Origin: Pantoea sp. Mb-10
GTDB lineage: Bacteria; Pseudomonadota; Gammaproteobacteria; Enterobacterales; Enterobacteriaceae
Reading direction: 5' to 3'
Assembly: GCF_021272205.1 (NCBI RefSeq)
Contig: NZ_JAJSDX010000001.1
Coordinates: 186,001-250,000 of the forward strand
Length of the DNA: 64,000 bases
The number at the start of each line of letters is the position of its first letter. Position 1 is the stretch's first letter. Shown piece by piece: positions 1 through 12,800 of this stretch. The translations under genes were made by a program, and so were the position numbers. A model generated the notes under the pieces. It searched no databases, was not told where the DNA came from, and saw only the letters and a list, made by a program, of their open reading frames with translations.

Positions 1-392
1 GCTGGTACACGCTGCGCATTGGTGAGTTGAAAGCGATGCTGGCGCTGGCGGGCGGCGATCTCGATCAGGCCTTGATCTGGACGGAATGGACCATGGAATT
101 TAACCAGTCCATCTTTAGCGAGACGCGTGCAAACTACTACCGCTGCCTGCAGACCCTGCTGCTGCTGGCGATGGAAGAAGATCGCGATCCCATTCAGTAT
201 CATCGTGCTTTTGTGCGCATGTACGGTGAAGAAGCCGTGGATGCGGCGTCAGCGGCCATTAGCGGCGAAGCACCGTTCTACGGCCTGCAGGCAGTAGACA
301 GCGATCTCAACGCATTCCCGGCGCATCAAGCGCTGTTGGCGGCGTATGAAAAACTGCAGGTTGCCAAGCGTCGCTACTGGTCGGCCAAATAA
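1..392 (+). CDS. ycaO: YcaO, C-terminal part (gene runs off the left edge)
   Basis: The frame is open from base 3 and ends at a TAA at 390-392, giving about 129 C-terminal residues. The tail, with ALLAAYEKLQ and a final YWSAK, is typical of enterobacterial YcaO (about 586 aa in E. coli). YcaO-family proteins are ATP-dependent cyclodehydratase-like enzymes; E. coli YcaO assists RimO in beta-methylthiolation of ribosomal protein S12, and rimO is also in this window. The ATP-binding core lies outside the window, so integrity of the gene cannot be judged. A strong hairpin terminator follows, separating it from focA. Confidence 0.93.
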   Translation, partial: WYTLRIGELKAMLALAGGDLDQALIWTEWTMEFNQSIFSETRANYYRCLQTLLLLAMEEDRDPIQYHRAFVRMYGEEAVDAASAAISGEAPFYGLQAVDSDLNAFPAHQALLAAYEKLQVAKRRYWSAK

Positions 393-430
393 AGGCACGT
401 ATGCCTCAGCCTTAATCAGAATACCGTGCA

Positions 431-456
431 AGCACCGGTCTCCCGGTGCTTTTTTT
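431..456 (+). terminator. Rho-independent terminator after ycaO
   Basis: An 8-bp perfect stem (AGCACCGG/CCGGTGCT) with a 4-nt loop is followed directly by seven T. It lies 39 bp past the ycaO stop codon. Confidence 0.9.
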
Positions 457-701
457 ATGCTGGCGAGATGCGCTGCTTAACGCCTCTGCACAGCGTTCCC
501 CCCCGCTCACCTCCCCTCAATTAAAAATATATAGCAAAATTTAAAATATTTTTAATATAGCAAAATCAATAAATTAAACAGCAAAACATCCCTATATGCG
601 GCCTGGAGCACGCGCGGTCGCAGGCTAACATGATCCATATCAATTCCGGGATTGTTGCGCCTTGTTAGTATCTCCATAGGCAATTTGTGGAGACCGCGGG
701 T
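457..701 (+). promoter_or_regulatory. focA-pfl upstream region with FNR-type site
   Basis: This gap, part of the 309 bp between ycaO and focA, has a very AT-rich block (about 520-600) and then ATGATCCATATCAA at 630-643. That matches the FNR consensus TTGAT-N4-ATCAA except for the first base. The E. coli focA-pfl operon is induced anaerobically by FNR and ArcA through several promoters, so a site here fits. Exact transcription starts cannot be seen. No small gene is apparent. Confidence 0.65.
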
Positions 702-1568
702 ATGAAAACTGATAACCCATTCAATGCACTATTACCGGCGGCAATGGCAAAAGTGGCAGAAGATGCCGGCGTCTATAAAGCCACAAAGCATCCTCTTACC
801 ACGTTTTTTCTCGCCCTCACCGCCGGCGTTTTTATTTCCATCGCCTTTACTTTTTACATCACCGCGACCACCGGCGGCGGCGCTCTGCCTTACGGGATCG
901 CGAAATTGATCGGCGGGATCTGCTTTTCACTCGGCCTGATGTTGGTGGTGGTGTGTGGCGCGGATCTTTTCACCTCGACGGTGCTAATTGTGGTGGCAAA
1001 AGCCAGCGGTCGCATTACCTGGCGACAGCTGGGCTGCCACTGGATGAATGTCTACCTCGGTAATCTGGTTGGCGCGCTGTTTTTCGTGGCCTTGATCTGG
1101 CTGGCAGGTGAGCACGCCGTGGCGAATGGCGCGTGGGGCGTAAATGTCCTGATGACTGCCGACCATAAAATGCACCACACCTTTATCGAGGCCGTGAGCC
1201 TGGGCACCCTGGCCAATCTGCTGGTGTGTTTAGCAGTCTGGATGAGCTATTCCGGCCGCAGTCTGATCGACAAAATGTTTGCCATGGTACTGCCAGTGGC
1301 GATGTTCGTTGCCAGCGGCTTTGAACACAGCATTGCCAATATGTTCTTGATCCCCCTGGCGATGGTCATTCGCGATTTCGCCCCGCCTGACTTCTGGCAA
1401 ATGGCCGGAGCCAGCGCCGCACAGTTTCCCGCGCTTACCCTGAGCAACTTTATTGTGAATAACCTGATTCCCGTCACGCTGGGAAACATCATCGGGGGCG
1501 GTGTGCTCGTGGGATTGACCTATTGGATGATCTACCTGCGTGGTCACGATCCCGCGCAGGCGCAATGA
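702..1568 (+). CDS. focA: Formate channel FocA
   Basis: This 288-aa inner-membrane protein of the formate/nitrite transporter family moves formate made by PflB across the membrane. Near-identical blocks to E. coli FocA (285 aa) include the N-terminal NPFNALLPAAMAKVAE stretch, GADLFTSTVLIV, the SGFEHSIANMF segment holding the pore histidine, and GNIIGGG near the C-terminus; six membrane helices are expected. I chose ATG 702 because it aligns with the E. coli start and has GGAG nine bases upstream; an in-frame GTG at 687 would add five residues. It lies 62 bp upstream of pflB, as in the focA-pflB operon. Confidence 0.97.
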   Translation: MKTDNPFNALLPAAMAKVAEDAGVYKATKHPLTTFFLALTAGVFISIAFTFYITATTGGGALPYGIAKLIGGICFSLGLMLVVVCGADLFTSTVLIVVAKASGRITWRQLGCHWMNVYLGNLVGALFFVALIWLAGEHAVANGAWGVNVLMTADHKMHHTFIEAVSLGTLANLLVCLAVWMSYSGRSLIDKMFAMVLPVAMFVASGFEHSIANMFLIPLAMVIRDFAPPDFWQMAGASAAQFPALTLSNFIVNNLIPVTLGNIIGGGVLVGLTYWMIYLRGHDPAQAQ

Positions 1569-1630
1569 ATCACAACGCGCGGGTACCGCGTATCCGCCGT
1601 TCATGTCTCGTAAAATAAGGCAGGTCTATT

Positions 1631-3913
1631 ATGTGCAATTATGATGAAAACATGGCGTCAGCCTGGGAAGGATTCAACGCAGGCGAATGGCAGCACAGCG
1701 TCAACGTGCGCGATTTTATCCAAAAAAACTACACGCCCTACGAGGGTGACGAATCTTTCCTCGCGGGCGCAACGCCGGCTACCACACAGCTTTGGGAAAG
1801 CGTGCTCGAGGGCATCAAGATTGAGAACCGCACCCATGCGCCGGTTGATTTTGATACTGACGTCGCCTCTACCATCACGTCGCATGAAGCCGGCTATATC
1901 AATAAAGCGCTGGAGACCATTGTCGGGCTACAAACCGATGCCCCGTTAAAACGCGCGCTGATTCCGTTTGGCGGGATCAAAATGGTCGAGGGCTCGTGCA
2001 AAGTGTATGGTCGGGAACTCGATCCCGGCTTAAAAAAAGTGTTCACCGAGTACCGTAAAACCCATAACCAAGGCGTCTTTGACGTTTACACGCCGGATAT
2101 TCTGCGCTGCCGTAAATCCGGCATTCTGACCGGTTTGCCGGATGCCTACGGGCGTGGCCGCATCATCGGCGACTACCGCCGCGTCGCGCTGTATGGCATC
2201 GATTTCCTGATGAACGATAAACTCGCGCAGTTCACTTCCCTTCAAAGCGATTTGGAAAATGGCGTGAATCTTGAAGCGACGATTCGCCTGCGCGAAGAGA
2301 TTGCCGAACAGCACCTGGCGCTGAACCAGATCAAAGCAATGGCCGCTAAATATGGCTTTGATATTTCTCGGCCCGCCACCACCGCGCAGGAAGCGGTGCA
2401 GTGGACCTATTTTGGCTATCTGGCCGCGGTGAAATCGCAAAACGGTGCGGCGATGTCGTTTGGCCGCGTCTCAACGTTCCTGGATATCTATATTGAGCGG
2501 GATCTCAAGGCAGGCAAGTTGGATGAGCAGGCCGCGCAGGAGCTGATTGACCATCTGGTGATGAAGCTGCGTATGGTGCGCTTCCTGCGTACGCCTGAGT
2601 ACGATGAGCTGTTCTCCGGCGATCCTATCTGGGCGACAGAATCGCTAGCGGGTATGGGCGTGGACGGCCGTACGCTGGTCACGAAAAATACGTTCCGCTT
2701 CCTGAATACGCTCTATACCATGGGCCCGTCGCCTGAGCCCAACATGACCATTCTATGGTCGGAAAATCTGCCGCTGAACTTCAAAAAATACGCGGCGAAA
2801 GTCTCCATCGATACGTCCTCCCTACAGTACGAAAACGATGATTTGATGCGCCCCGATTTTGATAACGATGACTACGCCATCGCCTGCTGCGTGAGCCCAA
2901 TGATTGTCGGCAAACAAATGCAGTTTTTCGGCGCCCGCGCCAACCTGGCAAAAACGCTGCTCTATGCCATCAACGGCGGCGTGGACGAGAAGTTAAAAAT
3001 GCAGGTTGGGCCAAAAGAAGCACCTATCACCGACGACATTTTGGACTTTGATACCGTCATGGAACGCCTCGATCATTTCATGGACTGGCTGGCGAAACAG
3101 TATGTGACGGCGCTGAATATCATTCACTATATGCATGATAAGTACAGTTATGAAGCGGCACTGATGGCGCTGCATGACCGCGACGTTTATCGCACCATGG
3201 CGTGCGGCATCGCCGGACTGTCAGTTGCGGCTGACTCCTTATCCGCCATCAAATACGCCAAAGTGAGACCGGTGCGTGACGCAGACGGCCTTGCCATTGA
3301 TTTTGCTATCGAGGGCGAGTATCCCCAGTTTGGCAATAACGATGCGCGCGTGGACGACATGGCCTGTGACCTGGTCGAGCGCTTCATGAAAAAAATCCAG
3401 AAGCTGCAAACCTACCGTAACGCCGTACCGACACAGTCCGTGCTCACGATTACCTCCAACGTGGTGTACGGCAAGAAAACCGGTAATACGCCAGATGGCC
3501 GTCGCGCCGGCGCGCCCTTTGGTCCGGGTGCCAATCCGATGCACGGCCGCGACCAAAAAGGCGCAGTCGCCTCGCTGACCTCGGTGGCTAAGCTGCCGTT
3601 TGCCTATGCCAAAGACGGCATCTCCTACACCTTCTCCATTGTGCCGAATGCGCTCGGAAAAGACGATAACGTGCGCAAAGCCAATCTGGCTGGGCTAATG
3701 GACGGGTACTTCCATCACGAAGCGGGTTTTGAAGGTGGGCAACACCTGAACGTCAACGTGATGAATCGCGAGATGCTGCTGGATGCGATGGATAACCCGG
3801 AAAAATATCCGCAGTTGACCATTCGCGTCTCTGGCTATGCCGTGCGCTTCAACTCGCTGACCAAAGAGCAGCAGCGAGACGTGATTACCCGGACCTTCAC
3901 GCAGTCACTTTAA
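1631..3913 (+). CDS. pflB: Pyruvate formate-lyase
   Basis: This 760-aa glycyl-radical enzyme (same length as E. coli PflB) cleaves pyruvate plus CoA to acetyl-CoA and formate in anaerobic metabolism. The catalytic cysteine pair is in IACCVSPM (about C419-C420) and the radical glycine is in [10 protein letters not shown] near residue 735. The first six or so residues differ from E. coli, but the match is close from AWEGF onward. It sits between its product channel (focA) and its activating enzyme (pflA). Expression should follow the FNR-type promoter region before focA. Confidence 0.98.
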   Translation: MCNYDENMASAWEGFNAGEWQHSVNVRDFIQKNYTPYEGDESFLAGATPATTQLWESVLEGIKIENRTHAPVDFDTDVASTITSHEAGYINKALETIVGLQTDAPLKRALIPFGGIKMVEGSCKVYGRELDPGLKKVFTEYRKTHNQGVFDVYTPDILRCRKSGILTGLPDAYGRGRIIGDYRRVALYGIDFLMNDKLAQFTSLQSDLENGVNLEATIRLREEIAEQHLALNQIKAMAAKYGFDISRPATTAQEAVQWTYFGYLAAVKSQNGAAMSFGRVSTFLDIYIERDLKAGKLDEQAAQELIDHLVMKLRMVRFLRTPEYDELFSGDPIWATESLAGMGVDGRTLVTKNTFRFLNTLYTMGPSPEPNMTILWSENLPLNFKKYAAKVSIDTSSLQYENDDLMRPDFDNDDYAIACCVSPMIVGKQMQFFGARANLAKTLLYAINGGVDEKLKMQVGPKEAPITDDILDFDTVMERLDHFMDWLAKQYVTALNIIHYMHDKYSYEAALMALHDRDVYRTMACGIAGLSVAADSLSAIKYAKVRPVRDADGLAIDFAIEGEYPQFGNNDARVDDMACDLVERFMKKIQKLQTYRNAVPTQSVLTITSNVVYGKKTGNTPDGRRAGAPFGPGANPMHGRDQKGAVASLTSVAKLPFAYAKDGISYTFSIVPNALGKDDNVRKANLAGLMDGYFHHEAGFEGGQHLNVNVMNREMLLDAMDNPEKYPQLTIRVSGYAVRFNSLTKEQQRDVITRTFTQSL

Positions 3914-3927
3914 TCGCACCTCTCCTT

Positions 3928-3951
3928 ACAAGGCTCCTGCGGGAGCCTTGT
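3928..3951 (+). terminator. Hairpin between pflB and pflA
   Basis: A perfect 10-bp stem (ACAAGGCTCC/GGAGCCTTGT) with a TGCG tetraloop lies 15 bp after pflB. No T-run follows, so it may be an attenuator or an mRNA-stabilising structure lowering pflA expression relative to pflB rather than a full terminator. Confidence 0.6.
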
Positions 3952-4067
3952 AACCGAGTCCGTTTTGCTGGTTCGCTCCGTGGGCTATCCACCAAAACAG
4001 ATTCACCTGTCTGGCGCGCAGCAAAGAATGCGCCCTACGCTCAGGTTTAACCGGAGGACACATCGCT

Positions 4068-4808
4068 ATGTCTGCCATTGGTCGTATCCACTCGTTTGAA
4101 TCCTGCGGTACCGTTGACGGTCCCGGTATTCGCTTTATCACCTTCTTTCAAGGCTGCCTGATGCGCTGCCTCTACTGCCACAATCGCGACACGTGGGATA
4201 CGCACGGCGGTAACCCCATCACCGTCCCAGAATTGATGCAGGAGGTGAGGGCTTACCGCCACTATATGCGCGCTTCTGGTGGCGGCGTCACCGCGTCCGG
4301 CGGCGAGGCGATTTTACAGGCGGAATTCGTGCGCGACTGGTTCCGTGCCTGCCAGGCGGAAGGCATTCATACCTGCCTGGACACCAACGGCTTTGTGCGC
4401 CGTTATGAACCGGTTATTGATGAACTGCTGGACGCCACCGATCTGGTGATGCTCGATCTCAAACAGATGAATGACGATATGCATCAGATTCTGGTCGGCG
4501 TGTCCAACCACCGCACGCTGGATTTCGCCCGCTATCTGCAAAAAAAAGGCAAACGCACCTGGATTCGTTATGTCGTGGTGCCGGGCTACTCTGACGACGA
4601 TGACGCCGTTCATCGCCTCGGCGCATTTACGCAAGGGATGGCGAACATTGAGAAGATCGAATTACTGCCCTACCACGAATTGGGTAAACACAAATGGACT
4701 GCGATGGGTGAGCAATATCAGTTGGATGACGTCCGCCCACCGGATGGTGCCACTTTGGCGCGCATAAAGGGGATATTAAGCGGCTACGGCCATGAGGTGG
4801 TGTATTAG
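4068..4808 (+). CDS. pflA: Pyruvate formate-lyase activating enzyme
   Basis: This 246-aa radical-SAM enzyme has the family CxxxCxxC iron-sulfur motif at C30, C34 and C37 ([11 protein letters not shown]). It reductively cleaves S-adenosylmethionine and abstracts hydrogen from the PflB glycine. Length and sequence follow E. coli PflA throughout, including [12 protein letters not shown] and [10 protein letters not shown]. It is 154 bp downstream of pflB behind a hairpin and convergent with ycaD. Confidence 0.98.
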   Translation: MSAIGRIHSFESCGTVDGPGIRFITFFQGCLMRCLYCHNRDTWDTHGGNPITVPELMQEVRAYRHYMRASGGGVTASGGEAILQAEFVRDWFRACQAEGIHTCLDTNGFVRRYEPVIDELLDATDLVMLDLKQMNDDMHQILVGVSNHRTLDFARYLQKKGKRTWIRYVVVPGYSDDDDAVHRLGAFTQGMANIEKIELLPYHELGKHKWTAMGEQYQLDDVRPPDGATLARIKGILSGYGHEVVY

Positions 4809-4815
4809 GAAAAGC

Positions 4816-4838
4816 GAAAGGCGCAGCGCGCGCCTTTC
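4816..4838. terminator. Bidirectional hairpin between pflA and ycaD
   Basis: A 9-bp perfect stem (GAAAGGCGC/GCGCCTTTC) with a 5-nt loop lies between two convergent genes and can serve both strands, although T-runs are short. Confidence 0.65.
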
Positions 4839-4847
4839 AGCCGGTGA

Positions 4848-5999
4848 TTAAGCGTGTGCCACAGGTGTCGCGTGGTGATCAGCTTTGCGCAGCAGCATCA
4901 CCAGATACACCAGCGCGACAGCTGCGATCATCACAAACAGCAGGCGATCGGAATAGTTTTGCATCAGCATGGAGGTCATCGCTGGCCCCACCAGGCTGCC
5001 CACCGTATAGCTAAACAGCAGCGCCTGATTCATGGCGACCAGTTCATGATGCGCGACGGTTTCACACGCCCACGACATCGCCACAGGATAGAGCGTAAAG
5101 CCCGCCAGACCGAGAACAAACAGCGCCGGCGCCATGGCGGTATCGCCCAACATCGCGATAGCCCCCAGAATCACCACGAACACCTGAACCCGCAGCACCA
5201 TCAAGCGTCCGAAACGGTCAGCCAGACGCCCAATCGGCCACTGCCCAACAATCCCTGCGCTCACCAGCAGCGCCATCCAGTAACCTACCGTGGCATCGCT
5301 CATGCCTTGATGAGAAAGATAAAGCGGCATGAGACCATAAAGCGAGCCGAGCACAATGCCAGAAATAATGCAGCCATTGATGCCCAGGCGCGAACTGCGG
5401 CGGCGCAGCATTTGCCAGATACGACCGGTTGACGCCTCTTCGGTGGCGCTGCCCGCCTGCACCTGCACAAACACCACCGGCAGCACCGCGCAGAGAATCA
5501 GCATTGTGACCCAAGGGATCACGTGCAGCAGCGCAGTGGATACGCCGCTCACCAGAAGCTGCCCCGCCACGGTGCCGAGATAATAAACGATCATGTACGC
5601 TGCCAGCAGCTGGCCGCGGTTACGCACGGTGCCGCTGCACAACAAGGCACTTTCCACCACCACCCAGATCAGCGCACAGCCGACGCCCGCGCTAAAGCGC
5701 AACAGGGTCCAGCTATAGAATCCCTGTAGCATCACCATGCCGGTGGTCGCAACCGCAAACACGACGCTGGCAAGGTAGAAACAGCGATTAAAACCATATC
5801 GGTTTATCAGCCAGCCAGCCAACAGCGTGCCCAGTAAATTGCCGGTGTAATACGCTGAACTGGCCATGCCGACCTGCCAGGTGGGCAGCAAATCGTGCGT
5901 GAGCCACAGCGGCACCAGCGTATTAAGCACAGCAATAGAGACCGTCATCAGCAATAAGCCACAAAGCAGCAGCAAGACGGGGCGCGACCAGGTTGACAT
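4848..5999 (-). CDS. ycaD: Major facilitator superfamily transporter YcaD
   Basis: This 383-aa inner-membrane MFS protein matches E. coli YcaD (382 aa) along its length. Visible marks are a [11 protein letters not shown] loop after helix 2, the invariant-looking [13 protein letters not shown] helix, and [15 protein letters not shown] in the second half. Twelve helices are expected. The substrate is unknown. The frame is open 105 bp further upstream, but the methionine at 5999 matches the E. coli N-terminus (MST...P). Confidence 0.92.
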   Translation of the reverse strand: MSTWSRPVLLLLCGLLLMTVSIAVLNTLVPLWLTHDLLPTWQVGMASSAYYTGNLLGTLLAGWLINRYGFNRCFYLASVVFAVATTGMVMLQGFYSWTLLRFSAGVGCALIWVVVESALLCSGTVRNRGQLLAAYMIVYYLGTVAGQLLVSGVSTALLHVIPWVTMLILCAVLPVVFVQVQAGSATEEASTGRIWQMLRRRSSRLGINGCIISGIVLGSLYGLMPLYLSHQGMSDATVGYWMALLVSAGIVGQWPIGRLADRFGRLMVLRVQVFVVILGAIAMLGDTAMAPALFVLGLAGFTLYPVAMSWACETVAHHELVAMNQALLFSYTVGSLVGPAMTSMLMQNYSDRLLFVMIAAVALVYLVMLLRKADHHATPVAHA

Positions 6000-6252
6000 A
6001 GGATGTAAAGCCAGAGAAATGAAGAGAATTGCGCGCAGTTTGCCATTCACTTTTTTAAAGTCAATGTGCCGAAATTTATCGCCGCACATTTTGCTGCAGA
6101 ACAATTTAATTTATTAATCTTCAGCAGCTTAGAAAGCTTAATAACAGTCTTAGGTAAGAAGATAACATCATGAATTTATAGCTTTTCACGCCGCAATAGC
6201 AGGAAGCTATCGATAACGTTTATTTGTGATAAATTTCGCCGCGTGGAACCCT
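6000..6252. other. Intergenic region upstream of ycaD, no gene seen
   Basis: This AT-rich gap carries the presumed ycaD promoter (minus strand). I see no convincing ORF, RNA or strong symmetric site. Confidence 0.5.
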
Positions 6253-6281
6253 AAAAAAAGCCCGGCGTGGCCGGGCTTTTT
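6253..6281 (-). terminator. serS terminator (bidirectional shape)
   Basis: The 7-bp GC stem GCCCGGC/GCCGGGC is extended by flanking A and T runs, with a 3-nt loop. On the minus strand it ends in a T-run about 14 bp after the serS stop. Confidence 0.88.
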
Positions 6282-6294
6282 GCTGACGCAGGGA

Positions 6295-7656
<1,362 letters not shown>

Positions 7657-7682
7657 TCACTAACCTTACCGTAAGCGGTTTA

Positions 7683-9029
7683 TCAGCGGTAGCGTTTTAT
7701 CGGGCTATTTTGATCCTGTTCAGCGAGCCAGGCGAGTTTTTCGCCAATTTTCGCTTCTAAGCCGCGAGTGGTAGGTTGGTAGTAGCGTGTTTGTGCCATT
7801 TCAGGCGGAAAGAACACCTCACCCGCCGCGTACGCGTTGGGTTCGTCATGCGCATAGCGATACTCCTTGCCCAGTCCCATCTCTTTCATGAGCTTGGTGG
7901 GTGCATTGCGTAAGTGCTCCGGCACATCGTAATCCGGCGACTCACGCGCATCGCGCATTGCGGCCTTGAAGGCAGTATAAACAGCGTTACTTTTAGGGGC
8001 ACAGGCTAGATAAACAATGGCTTGGGCAATAGCACGCTCGCCTTCCGCAGGACCGACGCGCGTAAAACAATCCCATGCGGCAATTGCGACTTGCATAGCG
8101 CGCGGGTCAGCGTTGCCCACATCCTCTGATGCAATGGCCAGCAAGCGGCGCGCCACGTAGAGCGGATCGCCGCCCGCTGTAATAATACGTGCATACCAGT
8201 AAAGTGCCGCATCAGGCGCCGAACCGCGCACGGATTTATGCAGCGCGGAGATGAGGTCATAGAAACGGTCGCCTTTATTGTCAAAGCGCGCGGCGCGCTC
8301 ACCGGAGACCTCATTCAGCAGCTGGGGCGTCAGCTCGCGCTGCCCTTGCGCATTGCGCTCTGCCATATCCGCCATCATTTCTAACGTATTCAGCGCGCGC
8401 CGAGCATCGCCATTCACTAATTCTGCAATGGTGCGCCGTGTGTCATCGGGTAACACAATATCGCTACCGCCGTAACCGCGCGCCTCATCCTGCATCGCCT
8501 GATTCAGCACCTGCTCAATATCGTCTGCGGTCAAGGATTTGAGCAGATACACGCGCGCCCGTGACAGCAGTGCCGAGTTGAGTTCGAAGGAGGGATTTTC
8601 CGTGGTGGCACCGATAAAGGTAATCGTGCCATCCTCGATATGCGGCAAAAACGCATCCTGCTGACTTTTGTTAAAACGGTGCACTTCGTCCACAAAAAGA
8701 ATGGTGCGGCGACCTACCTGACGGCTTTGACGCGCACGCTCAATGGCTTCGCGGATCTCTTTGATACCTGACGTCACCGCAGAAATACGCTCAACGTCAG
8801 CCTGACCATAGTGTGCGATAAGTTCCGCTAACGTGGTTTTCCCGGTCCCTGGTGGCCCCCACAGAATCATTGAGTGCAGCTGCCCGGCCTCAATCGCACG
8901 CGGCAGCGGTTTGCCAGGGGCAAGTAAATGCTGCTGACCAATGTATTGTTGCAGGGTCACTGGCCGCATACGCGCGGCCAGTGGCTTGAACTCATTTGAC
9001 GGGGCGAAATCCAGGGACAGGTTACTCAC
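7683..9029 (-). CDS. rarA: Replication-associated recombination protein RarA
   Basis: This 448-aa AAA+ ATPase (E. coli RarA/MgsA 447 aa) acts at stalled replication forks. Walker A is [12 protein letters not shown] near residue 60 and Walker B is [12 protein letters not shown] near residue 115. The RuvB-like C-terminal tetramerisation region includes [11 protein letters not shown] and DVGNADPRA. It starts 7 bp after lolA ends, so lolA and rarA are probably co-transcribed, as in E. coli. Confidence 0.97.
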   Translation of the reverse strand: MSNLSLDFAPSNEFKPLAARMRPVTLQQYIGQQHLLAPGKPLPRAIEAGQLHSMILWGPPGTGKTTLAELIAHYGQADVERISAVTSGIKEIREAIERARQSRQVGRRTILFVDEVHRFNKSQQDAFLPHIEDGTITFIGATTENPSFELNSALLSRARVYLLKSLTADDIEQVLNQAMQDEARGYGGSDIVLPDDTRRTIAELVNGDARRALNTLEMMADMAERNAQGQRELTPQLLNEVSGERAARFDNKGDRFYDLISALHKSVRGSAPDAALYWYARIITAGGDPLYVARRLLAIASEDVGNADPRAMQVAIAAWDCFTRVGPAEGERAIAQAIVYLACAPKSNAVYTAFKAAMRDARESPDYDVPEHLRNAPTKLMKEMGLGKEYRYAHDEPNAYAAGEVFFPPEMAQTRYYQPTTRGLEAKIGEKLAWLAEQDQNSPIKRYR

Positions 9030-9036
9030 CGTTACC

Positions 9037-9648
9037 TCACTGACGTTGGTCGTCCACCGTCACGCCTTTAGGCGGGGTGAACGTGAACTTATCTGGGCTA
9101 ATCGCCCCATTCTTCTGGCTTTTCAACTGATAATCGCTGCGCTGGCCATCCTGCTCAACCGCGCTGAATTTATTGATGGTACCCGCAGACGTCACGTTAA
9201 TGGTGAACTGTTTCAGGTTGCCATCACTGCTCTTTGGCGTCAGTTCAAAATTGTCACCCTGCTGTTTAATGTTGTATTGCTGCCAGTCGCTTGGCTGGTT
9301 ACGCGCAATGAGCATAAACGGCGTATTGCTGGTGGCGTTTTGCAGCAGGCTGACGCTGGCCTGTTCGACAAACGGGTTATAGAACCACAGGTTTTTGCCA
9401 TCAGAGACGATCACGCTTTCATCCGGCGCGGTCATGTGCCAGTTAAACAGGCTGGGGCGTTTAACCCAAAGCTCGCCTTCACCGTCTTGCACATTGGCTC
9501 CACTTCCATCGGTGACTTTTTGACTAAAGCTGGCGTGGAAGCTGTTGACCTTGTTCAGACGCTGCTGTAAATCGCTTGAAGCATCAGCCAGGACGGAGGC
9601 GGAAACAAAGCTGGCCAGCAGGCCGCAGGCAATAACGTGTAATTTCAT
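9037..9648 (-). CDS. lolA: Outer-membrane lipoprotein carrier LolA
   Basis: This 203-aa periplasmic chaperone receives lipoproteins from LolCDE and hands them to LolB. A signal peptide is clear: MKLH, a hydrophobic core, then cleavage expected after SVLA at about residue 21. The mature part matches E. coli LolA, including FHASFSQKV and [12 protein letters not shown]. The frame is open to 9777 with methionines at 9777 and 9669, but the methionine at 9648 gives the family length and has AAGGA upstream. It is 7 bp upstream of rarA. Confidence 0.96.
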   Translation of the reverse strand: MKLHVIACGLLASFVSASVLADASSDLQQRLNKVNSFHASFSQKVTDGSGANVQDGEGELWVKRPSLFNWHMTAPDESVIVSDGKNLWFYNPFVEQASVSLLQNATSNTPFMLIARNQPSDWQQYNIKQQGDNFELTPKSSDGNLKQFTINVTSAGTINKFSAVEQDGQRSDYQLKSQKNGAISPDKFTFTPPKGVTVDDQRQ

Positions 9649-9777
9649 CTGATATGATTCCTTTTTCATCTTTCCCGATAAACCTACCGCATTAAACGTA
9701 GCTGCCTTGAGGGGGGTCCGACAGAGGAAAATGCCGAAACCAACCAAAAATATGGGGATAAACCTACAGATAAACAA

Positions 9778-9799
9778 CGGGCCAGCGTTAACTGGCCCG
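9778..9799 (-). terminator. Hairpin between ftsK and lolA
   Basis: A perfect 8-bp stem (CGGGCCAG/CTGGCCCG) with a 6-nt loop lies 26 bp past the ftsK stop. On the minus strand it is followed by TTGTTT, a weak U-tract. Confidence 0.6.
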
Positions 9800-9824
9800 A
9801 AATTAAGCGCATCGTATGAGCAAA

Positions 9825-12800
9825 TTACATTTCGTGCGGCGGCGGGGAAAGCACTTCACGGTTACCGTTATGGCCCGGCTCTGAAACAATACCCTGCGCC
9901 TCCATCTGTTCGATGATGCGCGCGGCACGGTTGTAGCCAATACGGAACTGACGTTGTACCCCGGAAATGGAGGCGCGCCGTTTTTCTACCACGAACGCCA
10001 CGGCCTGGTCGAACAGCGGATCGAGCTCCTCGTCGCCATCCAGCCCGCCTGATGCACCTTCGCTTTCCTCACCCGCCGTAATGCTGTCGATGTACTGCGG
10101 ACGGCCGCGCGCTTTCCAGTCCTGCACCACCGCATGCACTTCTTGATCGCGCACAAAGGCGCCGTGAACACGGACAGGCATTGAGGAGTTAGGCGGCATG
10201 TAAAGCATGTCGCCCATGCCCAGCAGCGACTCGGCACCGCCCTGATCCAGGATAGTACGCGAGTCAATTTTGCTGGACACCGTAAAGGCAATACGCGTAG
10301 GAATGTTCGCTTTGATCAATCCTGTGATCACATCAACGGAAGGACGCTGCGTGGCCAGCACTAAATGAATACCCGCGGCGCGCGCTTTTTGCGCCAGGCG
10401 CGCAATAAGCTCTTCCACTTTTTTGCCCACGGCCATCATCAAGTCAGCAAACTCATCGACGAGGACCACAATGTAAGGCAGTTTTTCCAGCACTGGCGGC
10501 GTGGTATCCATGCTATCGCCGGGCTTCCAGAAAGGATCGGGAATAGGCCGACCCATTGCCGCAGCCTGCTCGATTTTCTCGTTATAACCGGCAAGGTTAC
10601 GCACACCCAACGCCGACATCAGCTTATAGCGTCGCTCCATCTCCACCACACTCCAGCGCAGCGCATTGGCCGCGTCTTTCATGTCGGTAACGACTTCGGT
10701 CAGCAGATGAGGGATACCTTCGTAAACCGAGAGCTCAAGCATTTTCGGGTCGATCATAATAAAGCGCACTTCTTCCGGCGTGGCTTTATACAGCATGCTG
10801 ATGATCATGGTGTTTACGCCCACCGATTTACCTGAACCGGTAGTACCGGCCACCAGCAAATGGGGCATTTTGGCTAAATCGGCCACCACTGGCTGACCCG
10901 CGATATCCTTCCCTAACACCACGGAGAGCGGCGACGGGTTTTCACGGAAGCGAGGGCAATCCAGCACTTCACGCAGATACACGGTTTGCCGGCGTTTGTT
11001 CGGCAACTCCAGGCCAACGTAAGGTTTGCCGGGAATCACTTCCACGACGCGCACCGCAACGGCGGACAAAGAACGGGCCAAGTCACGCGACAGATTCGAT
11101 ATGCGGGCGGCTTTTACACCGGGTGCTAAATCCAGTTCAAAGCGCGTAATGACCGGACCGGGCGAGATACCAACCACTTCGGCTTTGACACGGTAATCCG
11201 CCAGTCTTGCTTCAACCAGACGCGCCGTTTGTTCCAGTGCAAACATATCCACCGGCTCTTCTTCCGCAGGCGGTGCGGTGAGCAGCTCCAGCGTCGGCAA
11301 CGGCGTTGTCGGCTTTTCTAACGGCTGTTCATGACGCACCAGGAACGGATGGAACAGGCTGTCTTGCGCAGCAGGAGGCGGCGTTGCCGCTTCGCGCGGC
11401 GCCGTATAACTCTCCGGCTCCGGCGACGACCACGGACTGCTCTCCGGCGCCAGCGACGGCAGCGGTTCCGCTGGCGGGGCAGTGACAGGCTGCTGCACAG
11501 CAGGTTGCTGCGTCATGGTAGGTTGCTGCGGTTCAGCAGGTTGCTGCCACATCGGTTCAATGTCGGTTTCTGGCGTGGCTGCAATCGTAAAGATCGGCTC
11601 GTTCGGCGTATCATCAACCAGATCTTTCATCGGCGAGAAATCAAAAGCCGCCGAGGTATCCAGCGTGAACGCAGGCGTTTCAGCAGGCGTTGGCTGCTCG
11701 TAACGCTGCTGCTGGGTAGCAGCAAACTGCTGTGCCAGCTGCGCTTGATGCAGCGCCTCTGCCTCGTCTTCATCAGGCTGATGCTGCGGATCGTCGCCGT
11801 AACGCGCCTGCTGCTGTGCCGCAAACGCTTGACGCAACTCCGCTTCTTGCAGGGCCGCTTCGTCATCACGATCGGGCTGCGAAGGCAACGATGTATGATG
11901 GCTTTCCGGCTGAAGCTGCTCAGAGTCGCTGCGCATCTTTTCTTCTGCCAGGCGTTGCGATGGCAGCTTAATACCATACGACGCCAGTTCGCGGCGTGTC
12001 GGCAGTTTCACTTTGTTCGGCCGCGGCAGCTCTGGCCCAATGCCCTGCTTAACCTGCGGATTGTAGTCACGCTCTGGCACCGCATCGAAAGTGGGTGTCA
12101 TTGGCGCGCCTGCTTTCGCCGCCCCGATACCGGCACCGAATGCAGCGGCTGCCTGCGTCGCCTCTATCGCCGGTGAAGGCTGCGTCGCGCTCTGCCAATT
12201 CCCCATCTGCGGGCCGTCATCGTCAGTGGCCGGCGTGAAGGCAGAAGAGACAGGCGTCTCCGGCACCTCAAAGCGATAAAGCGGCGGCGCAGACGCTGCA
12301 GCTGGCTCTGTCTGGAGCGGAGGTGGAGGTGGCGACACAGCGTGTGTTGGGGCCGGAGTGACCGCGTGGTTAAGCGGTGCCGCGGGCGTGTTCGGCGTGG
12401 AATGTTGCGCTGGCACAGACTGCGCCCCGGACGCAGGGTTGGCATGAACCGCATTGAGCGAGGCCGAATCCGGCATTTCCGTTTGCCGCGCCGCCGCGCT
12501 GGAGGCCGCTATTGCGGCTGCGGTTGCAGCGCTCGCTTTGGCCAGCAAAGGATCGTGTTCAGGCTGAGCAGCAGCAGGTTCGTCAACACGACGCGGTTTT
12601 GCCAACAACACGTCGTCTTCATCCGCGTACGCTGCACGCAAGGTGGGTGCGTCCGCGTGTTCTTCATCCAGATGCGCATCGTGCTCGTCATATTCGTCTT
12701 CGTGCCATGGCTCATCGTGACGCGACCGGTTACTGGCAAACGTCAGGACGCCCATCACCACGCTGCCAATCTTCTCGGCAATCGTAAGCCATGACCAGCC

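Noticed and set aside
4848..5432. Plus-strand His/Gln-rich frame opposite ycaD
   Set aside because: It is the antisense shadow of a well-conserved membrane transporter and has no start signal of its own.
11331..12176. Plus-strand Arg-rich frame opposite the ftsK linker
   Set aside because: It results from the biased composition of the FtsK linker codons read in reverse; no gene features.
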